Below are positions 1 to 6,298 of a stretch of DNA of 10,181 bases, one piece after another (position 1 is the stretch's first letter; each line of letters begins with the position of its first letter). The notes beneath the pieces are model-generated. The model was not told where the DNA came from and ran no database searches. It saw only the letters and a program-made list of their open reading frames with translations. Source of the DNA: an uncultured Bacilli bacterium (GTDB taxonomy: Bacteria > Bacillota_I > Bacilli_A > RF39 > UBA660); the NCBI GenBank assembly GCA_947522695.1, contig CANNTX010000042.1:1-10181 (forward strand). Reading direction: 5' to 3'. The translations under genes were made by a program, and so were the position numbers.

Positions 1-63
1 ACAATTAAAAATTGGAGAGATAAAGAAAGATATTTAAGTGAATTAGGATTTAAGGATTTTTAA
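1..63 (+). CDS. era: GTPase Era, C-terminal end only (partial)
   Basis: The first 20 codons read open from the left edge to a TAA at 61-63. They contain the pattern NWRDKERYLSELGF followed by KDF. This matches the end of the KH domain of Era, where a W-R-x-K/D-E-x-x-L-x-x-(L/F)-G-(F/Y) tail is typical; E. coli and Bacillus Era end in the same way. Era is a GTPase of about 300 residues that binds the 3' end of 16S rRNA and helps mature the 30S subunit. The identification rests on this short tail plus context: yqzL-like and recO genes follow, as in Bacillus (era-yqzL-recO). The GTPase domain lies outside the window, so its intactness cannot be judged. Confidence 0.8.
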   Translation, partial: TIKNWRDKERYLSELGFKDF

Positions 64-64
64 A

Positions 65-85
65 AAGGGAGATAGAATGTTATGA
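65..85 (+). promoter_or_regulatory. Ribosome binding site with two-codon leader ORF
   Basis: AAGGGAGA (about 65-72) is a good Shine-Dalgarno. The first ATG downstream, at 77-79, is followed by TTA and TGA, giving a two-codon frame. Its stop (83-85) overlaps the ATG (82-84) of the next gene in an ATGA arrangement. The first ATG is 5 bases from the GGGAG core and the second is 10, so either could be used. Translation may be coupled through this start-stop overlap, or the first ATG may simply be ignored. Confidence 0.45.
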
Positions 86-1158
86 ATAAGAGATATTCAA
101 GAGATGAAAAAATTAAAATAGGTCAAGAGACATTTTATAGATTAATAGAAACTGAATATGGGGAAAATGTTAAAGAAGAAATGATGAAGAAATATGGTAT
201 TGATGCAACTAAACTTTCAACATTTTTAAATATGTTTAAAAGACATATAGTAGAGCCAAAACCAACAGAAGAAGAATTAATGATTTTAGAAAAATATTAT
301 CAAAAGAGATTAACTAGAAGTTATGCAAATAAAGAAAAGGTAAGTAGAAGAGAATTCCCATTAGTTAAGTTATTATTATCTGAATTAAGTGATGAAGAAT
401 TAACTAATATAATTAATAGATATACATTAGGTTATATAAAGAAAATAATTGACGAGTATATAGTTGTTCATCCTGAAGATAAAGATAAACTTAATAGTCT
501 AGTAACTAGATTAGAAAAAATACATGAAAATAACAAAGAAGAAAGAAAAAATGAAAGAGATAGTCAAACAAGTACTGAGAGAAAAGAAACTATTGTCAGT
601 GTTATAAATGAATTTTTAAATGGTAATGATGTATATCCAAATTATGTATTTGGTAAAAATAATGTAAGTGCTGAAAAATTTAAGAATTGGATTAATGTTA
701 GTAATTTACCAGGTAATGAAGATATAAAAGAATTGCTTAGTTTATATACTAAAGAATTAAAATTAAGAGAATCTTTATTTGTTAATAATCTTAGAGATCT
801 AGTTAATCATATCGCATTAGATGATTTAAGTACTTTAGATTTTTATCGTAAAACTCAGATGCCAATTAATAAATTTAGATTCTTTGTACATGTTGCAAGA
901 AGAAGAAAATTAATTGATGATAATGTATTAAATATTTTAGAAGATTATACTTATAAGATTGGAATGGGATCATATCAATATAATTCTTTAGAGGAATTAA
1001 AGAATAGTTTAAATTATAATTATAATGGAGTAGAATTAACTTCTGAGATAATAGATAATTTATGTCTTGAATTAAAAAATGAAAATATTCCAATAAATAA
1101 GAGTACAGTAATTTGCTTATTTCAAGAAAAAAATAGTGATAAAGTGAATAAAAGATAA
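82..1158 (+). CDS. Unrecognised helical protein with repeated helix-turn-helix-like modules
   Basis: I do not recognise this 358-aa protein. It is highly charged, rich in Lys, Glu and Asn, predicted mostly helical, and has no signal peptide or membrane segment, so it is probably cytoplasmic. A loose motif recurs: a short polar turn (D-A-T-K-L, V-S-x-E-K-F, M-P-I-N-K-F), a hydrophobic helix, an acidic turn, then L-x-x-L/I-x-x-Y-x-x-K/R. Copies lie near residues 39-75, 193-226 and 258-292. Weaker ones lie at 86-120 and 334-350, the last cut short by the end of the protein. A hydrophilic Glu/Lys/Arg stretch (145-168) separates the first part from the rest. The module resembles homeodomain-like or sigma-region-4-like helix-turn-helix units, so DNA or RNA binding is possible but unproven. 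It starts 19 bases after era and shares its strand and probably its transcript. No catalytic motif is visible. The gene has normal codon use for the window. Confidence 0.85.
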   Translation: MNKRYSRDEKIKIGQETFYRLIETEYGENVKEEMMKKYGIDATKLSTFLNMFKRHIVEPKPTEEELMILEKYYQKRLTRSYANKEKVSRREFPLVKLLLSELSDEELTNIINRYTLGYIKKIIDEYIVVHPEDKDKLNSLVTRLEKIHENNKEERKNERDSQTSTERKETIVSVINEFLNGNDVYPNYVFGKNNVSAEKFKNWINVSNLPGNEDIKELLSLYTKELKLRESLFVNNLRDLVNHIALDDLSTLDFYRKTQMPINKFRFFVHVARRRKLIDDNVLNILEDYTYKIGMGSYQYNSLEELKNSLNYNYNGVELTSEIIDNLCLELKNENIPINKSTVICLFQEKNSDKVNKR

Positions 1159-1160
1159 AA

Positions 1161-1194
1161 TAGGCTCCCAATATAATAGTAGAAAGGGAGCTTA
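1161..1194 (+). promoter_or_regulatory. Hairpin sequestering the yqzL ribosome binding site
   Basis: TAGGCTCCC (1161-1169) can pair with GGGAGCTTA (1186-1194) to form a 9-bp stem with one G-U pair and a 16-base loop. The 3' arm contains the GGGAG that should serve as Shine-Dalgarno for the ATG at 1199. No T-run follows, so it does not look like an intrinsic terminator. It sits 3 bases after the stop of the upstream gene, so ribosomes finishing that gene could open it, coupling translation of the two genes. The loop also holds TATAAT (1172-1177), but I see no matching -35. Confidence 0.55.
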
Positions 1195-1198
1195 AATT

Positions 1199-1276
1199 AT
1201 GACTAAACAAGAAGCATGGGATAAATTTAAAGAAACCGGCGAAATTAAATATTATATGATATATAAAAGAGGTTAG
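1199..1276 (+). CDS. yqzL: YqzL-family small protein
   Basis: This is a 25-codon frame that starts with ATG and ends with TAG. It reads MTKQEAWDKFKETG, then EIKYYMIYKRG. The pattern W-x-x-F-x-x-T-G-x-I-x-x-Y-x-x-Y/F-K is that of the YqzL family, small proteins of unknown function. In Bacillus subtilis YqzL is about 47 aa and is encoded between era and recO. Here the position between era and recO is retained, apart from the 358-aa gene inserted after era. The Shine-Dalgarno AAAGGGAG (1183-1190) is well spaced but lies in a hairpin stem. The stop is 6 bases before the recO ATG, and the recO ribosome binding site (AAGAGGT, about 1267-1273) lies inside the last codons of this frame, so the two are probably translationally coupled. 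It is shorter than the Bacillus protein, lacking the C-terminal acidic end. The family call rests on motif and context. Confidence 0.7.
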   Translation: MTKQEAWDKFKETGEIKYYMIYKRG

Positions 1277-1282
1277 ATTTAG

Positions 1283-2011
1283 ATGTTAAAAAAAGTAGAA
1301 GGAATAATAGTTAGTAGTATTAATTATGGAGAAACTAGTAAAATTATTAATATATTAACTAAAGATGGTATGATAGGCGCTATTGCTAAGGGTGCTAAAA
1401 ATATTAAAAGTCCTCTACGAAGTTTTACAATAAATTTAACATATGGTTCTTTTTATATTTATTATAATGATAATAAATTAAGTACTTTAAAAAGTGTAGA
1501 TATAATAGATGAATTTAAAACAATAAAAAAAGATATTGAGTTAATAAGTTATATGACATTTTTATTAGATTTAACTAGTCAAGTTATGAAACAAAATAAT
1601 GATGAAGAAATATATAATTTATTAATAAATACTTTATATAAAATAAATGATGGATTAAATCCAATGGTTATGACTAATATTTTAGAACTTAAATATTTGG
1701 ATTATTTAGGAGTTGGATTTAGTTTTAATAATTGTTGTAAATGCGGTAAAAGTTCTAATATAATTACAATTGATCCTGATGAAGGTGGATATATTTGCAA
1801 GAATTGTTATACTAATGAAATTATTTATGATAGTAAAACATTAAAGATGCTTAGAATGTATTATCTAGTTAACATTGAATCTATAAGTGAATTAAAAATA
1901 AAAGATGATATTATTAAAAATATTAATTATTTTGTTAATACTTATTATGATAGATATACTGGATTATACTTAAAAAGTAAGAAGTTTTTAAATGAATTAA
2001 TAAATCAGTAG
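1283..2011 (+). CDS. recO: DNA repair protein RecO
   Basis: RecO works with RecR and RecF to load RecA on SSB-coated single-stranded DNA during gap repair, and it anneals complementary strands. The 242-aa length is normal. The N-terminal OB-fold (residues about 1-80) opens with the family signature EGIIVSSINYGETSKI, followed by L-T-x-x-x-G-x-I-x-A-x-A-K-G-A. A helical part follows. A zinc-binding element is formed by C151-x2-C154 and C172-x2-C175; this four-Cys site is present in many Gram-positive RecO proteins. The C-terminal GLYLKSKKFL matches the family's conserved L-K-S end. The ATG is preceded by AAGAGGT inside the yqzL-like gene, 9 bases upstream. The era-(yqzL)-recO neighbourhood is the standard Firmicutes arrangement. 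Its TAG stop is inside the stem-loop of a terminator. I see no sign of damage. Confidence 0.95.
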   Translation: MLKKVEGIIVSSINYGETSKIINILTKDGMIGAIAKGAKNIKSPLRSFTINLTYGSFYIYYNDNKLSTLKSVDIIDEFKTIKKDIELISYMTFLLDLTSQVMKQNNDEEIYNLLINTLYKINDGLNPMVMTNILELKYLDYLGVGFSFNNCCKCGKSSNIITIDPDEGGYICKNCYTNEIIYDSKTLKMLRMYYLVNIESISELKIKDDIIKNINYFVNTYYDRYTGLYLKSKKFLNELINQ

Positions 2012-2025
2012 AAATACTGTTTTTT
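2006..2025 (+). terminator. Short intrinsic terminator overlapping the recO stop
   Basis: CAGTA (2006-2010), a GAAA tetraloop (2011-2014) and TACTG (2015-2019) form a 5-bp stem followed by six T (2020-2025). The TAG stop of recO (2009-2011) spans the 5' arm and the loop. The stem is short, but the GNRA-type loop and the T-run make a weak rho-independent terminator plausible. It would end the era-recO transcript just before the next promoter. Confidence 0.6.
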
Positions 2026-2028
2026 GTA

Positions 2029-2057
2029 TTGCAATAATTTTGAATATTTTATAGAAT
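2029..2057 (+). promoter_or_regulatory. Predicted sigma-A promoter for the 1002-aa surface gene
   Basis: TTGCAA (2029-2034) and TAGAAT (2052-2057) are separated by 17 bases and match the -35/-10 consensus at 4 of 6 and 5 of 6 positions. The predicted start near 2064 leaves a leader of about 20 bases with AGGAGAG (2071-2077), 6 bases from the ATG. The site directly follows the recO terminator, which supports an independent transcription unit. In AT-rich DNA chance matches are common, hence moderate confidence. Confidence 0.5.
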
Positions 2058-2083
2058 TAATTTAGAAAGTAGGAGAGTGCTTA

Positions 2084-5000
2084 ATGAATAATAAAAAGAA
2101 AAAATTATGTTTTGCTATATTGTTATTATTTGTTGGTGTTTTGTTTAGTTTTGAATTTTATTATATAAAAAATGATTTATCAGTAACAAATAAAGACAAC
2201 AATAATGATATTATAGCGGCAGGGCAATCATGTTTAGTATATGCTAAGAATGGCTATGCTGATTCAACAAAATATGATACTCCGTTTGGGCCTGTTTGTG
2301 GTACTTATATTGATGATTCCGATCCCAATGATTTTAAATATTGTTATCTTCAAGAGGGGCCATCATCTAATAGATATTATAGAAGATATAATGCGGCTAA
2401 AGGTGTTTGTAAAAATTATACTAATCCAACTACTAGTTCATCCACTAATACAACAGCTCCAACAGTTGCTGATACTCGTAATTTATATGTTTTAATTGGT
2501 CCTAATGATGGAACAATTAATATTAATACGAATGTAGGAAGTGTAACAATTTATAGTTCTGGTAAAGCTGTTGCATCTGATTCGGGAATTGGAAGTCAGC
2601 CTTCTTATAAATGTACATTAGGCAGTTCTTGTTCGGCTACTGTTGCTGCTAATCCTGCAAGTGGATATATATTTGTGAAATGGGCTTCTGATTCTAGTTG
2701 TAGTAATAATTTAGGAAAAGGAAATCCGGCGTCATTTTCCGCAAAAGAGTTTGGCAATGTTACTGCATGTTTTGCTAAAAGTTCTACAGGTGGTAGTACT
2801 GGAGGAACTGGTGGTTCTGGTGGAAATACTCCTGTTGACGAACAACCTATTGTAAGTAACAATGAGGAAGTAAATTCTGTATATTATGCTAAAGGTGAAG
2901 GTTTTAGTGGTGATTCAATTGCTTGTGGTGATAAACTTTATATAACTACTTGTACAAAGACAAATGATCCAATTTGTAATGTTTCGTCTATAAATGATAA
3001 GGCTGTTTCAAATACGCAAATACGTAAAAGTGATATCGTAAAAAATCAAAGTGAAACTGGATGTTTTCAAAAAATTGAAAGATATATAGCTGAAAAGACT
3101 TATTATTATTCTGATAAAGGTTTAAGTAAAGATAAGACTGAAATCGGTTGTGGATCTGTTGTAACTTTTAAGAAAGAAATAAAGAGTTCATGTGATGGTA
3201 AATCATGTGAAGTTGAGTATAATGGCAAGACTGTATATGTTAATATAGATTATATTACTAGTGATAAACCTGCTTGTCAAAATCAAGACAATACTGGTGG
3301 AGAAACTAAGACATGTGTAACATCTAAAAGTGTTACTGGTGCCAAGGGAGATGTCCCTGTATCAATTTGTAAAAATGATGATACTGAGGAAACTAGAAAT
3401 AAAATTGTAACTTGTGCAGAAGATTATGAATTTGAATATAAATTAACTAAAGATACTTGTAAAGATAGTAATTCTGACAATTGTTATAAAGGTTATTTAT
3501 ATACTTGTAATTATATTAAGAGACCTGGTATTAATGCATCTGCTGGAACAGTTGAATCTAATGGTAAGGGTACAATAACTGTTACTGGAGTTCCTTATGG
3601 TAATATTGGAATTTTAGGATATCATGTATCAAGTGGTGATGAACCAACCGTAAATTCAGGATGGAGTACATTTAATGCGGTTAATAATTCATTTAGTATT
3701 GAAAGAACAGCAGGAACATACTTTATATGGGCAATTAATGAAAAACGTAGAATAAGTTATCCAGTATTAGCTAAAGTATATGACGCTGATTTAAGTACTA
3801 CTCTTTCAAGTTTTAAAGTACAAGATGAAAATGGTAATGACATTAATACTAATATTAGTTCTTTAGATGGAACAGTTGGATATAAAACCGGAGTTAAAGA
3901 TTCAAAATATGCATTATTATCAAATGATTTAATAGCAGATTCTATTGGAGGTTTTGATAAATTAACAACTTCATATGAATTATCAGTAACAGCAAATAAA
4001 ATCGCATTATATGCAACCTTAACAAGCAGTGATGCAGCATATGTATCTGGCTTTGAACCAAGAACAATAGATTTAGATTATGGAAGAAATGTCGCATTAA
4101 TAAAAATAGTAAATAAAGATGGAAAAGAAAGATGCTATACTTTTATAATAAATAGAGTAGATGATAGAAATAATTCTAATTTACTAAAAAATGTTAAATT
4201 AAGTAGAGGAAGTATAGATTTTGATCCATATACAACAAATTATGATGTAAAAATAAGTAGATTTACTAAGAAGGTAAGTGTAAATGCAGAATTAGATAGC
4301 AGTACTTCAACATTTATAAAAGGATATGAACCAAGAGAAGTAGAAATAACAGAAGATAGACAATCAGTAGTACTTAAAGTAATAAGTGAAACTGGAAGTA
4401 TAAGAAGTTATGTAATAACATTTATAAGAAATGGTGAAGATAAAGATAATGTAAATAGTACATATCTAAGTAGTTTAACAGTACCGGGAACAATGCTTGG
4501 ATTTGATAAAGAAACCTATGATTATACAATAACTGTACCATATGAAACAGAAGATTTACCAATATATGCATTTGCTGAAGATGAAAATGCGACAGTTAAA
4601 GTAGGAAATAATACAGGATTAAAAGTAGGAAATAATCTAATTCAAATAGAAGTAAAAAACAATAATAAAACAAGAATATATAGTTTACATGTAATAAGAA
4701 AAGAAAGTGGATTAGATATATCAAATTCATCAAGATTAGGAACATTAAGTATAAAGAATTATAATATAGAATTTAGTCCTGATAAGTTAGATTATGAAGT
4801 AAAAATTAAAAGAGAAAAGACATTATTAATAAGTGCAACTCCAGAATCAAATAGAGCTGACATATATATGTATGGAAATAATGATTTAACTGGATTTAGT
4901 ACAATAAGAGTAAAAGTAATAGCAGAAAATGGATTAACAAATATATATTCAATAGATATTCAAAAAGCTGCTTATAATAAGAAAATTGAAATAATTGCCA

Positions 5001-5092
5001 GTGTTGCAGGAGTTAGTGCATTATTAATAGTAAGTTTGGTTATTTATCTTAAAAAGAAAAATAACAAGAGAAAAGAATATTTAGAAGGATGA
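2084..5092 (+). CDS. Large modular surface protein with cadherin-like repeats
   Basis: This 1002-aa protein looks like a membrane-anchored cell-surface protein of unknown role. It has an N-terminal hydrophobic helix (8-27, after KKKK) and a first Cys-containing part (C50, C72, C87, C109). A Thr/Ser linker (113-128) precedes an InlB-B-repeat-like domain (about 140-231, with GYIFVKW). A Gly/Ser/Thr spacer (233-248) then leads to a Cys-rich part (about 260-480) and an Ig-like domain (about 480-567). Four cadherin-like beta-sandwich units (PF12733-like) follow, at about 573-692, 698-783, 794-873 and 884-961. They share an L-x-x-L start, a Y-x-Y/V centre and a Y-x-x-x-I-x-R/K end. A membrane helix (969-989) and a basic tail complete the protein. 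Residues 50-475 hold 22 cysteines. No LPXTG motif is seen. The ATG has a good GGAGAG site. Codon use changes along the gene, becoming dominated by gta, aca and ata in the repeats. Such domains usually serve in adhesion or surface display; that role here is inferred. Confidence 0.85.
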   Translation: MNNKKKKLCFAILLLFVGVLFSFEFYYIKNDLSVTNKDNNNDIIAAGQSCLVYAKNGYADSTKYDTPFGPVCGTYIDDSDPNDFKYCYLQEGPSSNRYYRRYNAAKGVCKNYTNPTTSSSTNTTAPTVADTRNLYVLIGPNDGTININTNVGSVTIYSSGKAVASDSGIGSQPSYKCTLGSSCSATVAANPASGYIFVKWASDSSCSNNLGKGNPASFSAKEFGNVTACFAKSSTGGSTGGTGGSGGNTPVDEQPIVSNNEEVNSVYYAKGEGFSGDSIACGDKLYITTCTKTNDPICNVSSINDKAVSNTQIRKSDIVKNQSETGCFQKIERYIAEKTYYYSDKGLSKDKTEIGCGSVVTFKKEIKSSCDGKSCEVEYNGKTVYVNIDYITSDKPACQNQDNTGGETKTCVTSKSVTGAKGDVPVSICKNDDTEETRNKIVTCAEDYEFEYKLTKDTCKDSNSDNCYKGYLYTCNYIKRPGINASAGTVESNGKGTITVTGVPYGNIGILGYHVSSGDEPTVNSGWSTFNAVNNSFSIERTAGTYFIWAINEKRRISYPVLAKVYDADLSTTLSSFKVQDENGNDINTNISSLDGTVGYKTGVKDSKYALLSNDLIADSIGGFDKLTTSYELSVTANKIALYATLTSSDAAYVSGFEPRTIDLDYGRNVALIKIVNKDGKERCYTFIINRVDDRNNSNLLKNVKLSRGSIDFDPYTTNYDVKISRFTKKVSVNAELDSSTSTFIKGYEPREVEITEDRQSVVLKVISETGSIRSYVITFIRNGEDKDNVNSTYLSSLTVPGTMLGFDKETYDYTITVPYETEDLPIYAFAEDENATVKVGNNTGLKVGNNLIQIEVKNNNKTRIYSLHVIRKESGLDISNSSRLGTLSIKNYNIEFSPDKLDYEVKIKREKTLLISATPESNRADIYMYGNNDLTGFSTIRVKVIAENGLTNIYSIDIQKAAYNKKIEIIASVAGVSALLIVSLVIYLKKKNNKRKEYLEG

Positions 5093-5107
5093 TAACTCAT
5101 CCTTTTT
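5085..5107 (+). terminator. Intrinsic terminator overlapping the surface-gene stop
   Basis: AAGGATGA (5085-5092) pairs perfectly with TCATCCTT (5097-5104) around a TAAC loop, and a T-run spans 5103-5107. The TGA stop (5090-5092) lies in the 5' arm, and the loop begins with an in-phase TAA (5093-5095). This is the clearest terminator in the window. hemW begins only 25 bases after the T-run. Confidence 0.85.
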
Positions 5108-5131
5108 AAATACTAAATTGGAGTGTGCTTT

Positions 5132-6214
5132 ATGAAACATATGTATATTCATATACCTTTTTGTAAGAAAATATGTTCTTATTGTGATTTTTGTAAAATG
5201 TTTTATAATCATGAGTTTATTGATAAATATTTAGATGAATTAAACAATGAGATTACAAATTATTATAATGGGGAAGAAATGGAGACTGTGTATATTGGTG
5301 GAGGTACTCCTTCTTCTTTAAGTTATGATGAATTAAATAAATTATTTAAGATTTTAAGTGTGGTTAAAGTATCAAATAATTATGAATATAGTTTTGAATG
5401 TAATCCGGATGATATAACTGAAGAATTAATTGATATTCTTATTAAAAATAGAGTTAATAGAATAAGTATTGGAATTGAATCTTTTGATAAAGACAATTTG
5501 GGTTTTATGGAAAGGTCAGTTGATTTTAAAGATATTCAAAATAAGATTAATATGATAAGAAGTAAAGGAATAGATAATATTAATTTAGATTTAATTTATG
5601 GTATTCCGGGAGAAAATATTAAAACTTTAGAAAAAGATCTTAAACTTATGGTTAAATTAAAACCTAAACATATTAGTACTTATTCATTACAAATTGAAGA
5701 ACATACTAAAATTTATAATGAAGGTATTAATCCAATAGATGAAGATCTTGATTCTAAAATGTATTTTACTATTATTAAATATTTAAAGAAAAAAGGATAT
5801 AATCATTATGAAATTAGTAATTTTTCATTAGTAGGGTATGAGTCTAAGCATAATTTGAGTTACTGGAATAATGAGGAATATTATGGATTCGGATTAGGAG
5901 CATCTGGTTATGTTGATGGTTTTAGATATGATAATACCCGTAATTTAAATAAATATTTAAGTGGTGATTATCATAATTATGAAAGTTTACTTGGAAATGA
6001 TGATAAAATGTATGATGAAGTAATGCTTGGATTAAGAAAGACAAAAGGTATTAATTTAAAGGATTTTGAAAATAAATATGGAATTAAATTTGAAAATAAA
6101 TATGATATAAATGAGTTAATTAAGAATAAAGAATTAATTATTAAAAAGGGATATTTATATGTTAATCCAAAATATTTATATATAATTAATGATATTTTAA
6201 TTAAGATTTTGTAA
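5132..6214 (+). CDS. hemW: Heme chaperone HemW (radical SAM, HemN-like)
   Basis: HemW is a radical-SAM-fold protein related to coproporphyrinogen dehydrogenase HemN. It binds heme and passes it to target proteins rather than making it. The 360-aa protein shows the [4Fe-4S]/SAM motif C11-x3-C15-x2-C18 (HIPFCKKICSYCDFC), with an extra C21 where Asn is common. It also shows GGGTPS (56-61) for SAM contact, ECNPDD (89-94), GIESFD (114-119), YEISNFS (226-232) and HNLSYW (240-245). The HNxxYW motif is linked to heme binding and separates HemW from true HemN. I chose ATG 5132 over GTG 5123, nine bases upstream, because TTGGAG (5118-5123) is the ribosome binding site and would overlap the GTG. In many Firmicutes hemW sits before hrcA-grpE-dnaK; here it stands alone between surface-protein genes. 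No promoter is evident after the terminator just upstream, so it may depend on read-through. Confidence 0.93.
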   Translation: MKHMYIHIPFCKKICSYCDFCKMFYNHEFIDKYLDELNNEITNYYNGEEMETVYIGGGTPSSLSYDELNKLFKILSVVKVSNNYEYSFECNPDDITEELIDILIKNRVNRISIGIESFDKDNLGFMERSVDFKDIQNKINMIRSKGIDNINLDLIYGIPGENIKTLEKDLKLMVKLKPKHISTYSLQIEEHTKIYNEGINPIDEDLDSKMYFTIIKYLKKKGYNHYEISNFSLVGYESKHNLSYWNNEEYYGFGLGASGYVDGFRYDNTRNLNKYLSGDYHNYESLLGNDDKMYDEVMLGLRKTKGINLKDFENKYGIKFENKYDINELIKNKELIIKKGYLYVNPKYLYIINDILIKIL

Positions 6215-6244
6215 AAATTAGTATTTTAATATTTAATTTTTAAA

Positions 6245-6274
6245 TTGACTATAATAGATGATATGGGGTATAAT
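6245..6274 (+). promoter_or_regulatory. Strong predicted sigma-A promoter for the tandem surface pair
   Basis: TTGACT (6245-6250) and a perfect TATAAT (6269-6274) are 18 bases apart. This is the best promoter match in the window. The predicted transcript would begin near 6281, leaving a short leader with AAGGTGAT (6286-6293) before the TTG start at 6299. It probably drives both tandem paralogs. Confidence 0.75.
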
Positions 6275-6298
6275 TTTAATAGAATAAGGTGATTTGAT

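Noticed and set aside
1172..1177. Perfect TATAAT as a promoter for yqzL-recO
   Set aside because: There is no -35 at 16-18 bases upstream and no extended -10 TG; kept only as an alternative in the hairpin finding.
875..1210. 111-codon open frame on the minus strand
   Set aside because: It is antisense to the 358-aa gene and the yqzL leader, has low-complexity Leu/Tyr/Ile/Phe content from AT-rich complement, and no convincing ribosome binding site.
2108..2233. Possible lipoprotein signal at C9 or C50 of the 1002-aa protein
   Set aside because: C9 lies before the hydrophobic core and C50 is preceded by a polar stretch, so neither has an L-x-x-C lipobox at the end of the hydrophobic segment.
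2241..2495. 84-codon open frame inside the surface gene, same strand
   Set aside because: It is out of frame within a clearly coding region and shows only hydrophobic low-complexity sequence.
2605..2862. 85-codon open frame on the minus strand with Pro-rich start
   Set aside because: It is the shadow of the Gly/Ser/Thr linker of the 1002-aa protein read in reverse; the Pro run is simply the complement of Gly codons.
5123..5131. GTG at 5123 as the hemW start
   Set aside because: It overlaps the only good Shine-Dalgarno (TTGGAG) and would add three residues not expected in the family; ATG 5132 is properly spaced.
6212..6242. AT-only inverted repeat after hemW (6212-6220 with 6234-6242)
   Set aside because: All nine pairs are A-T with a 13-base loop and no T-run follows; such repeats are expected by chance at this base composition.
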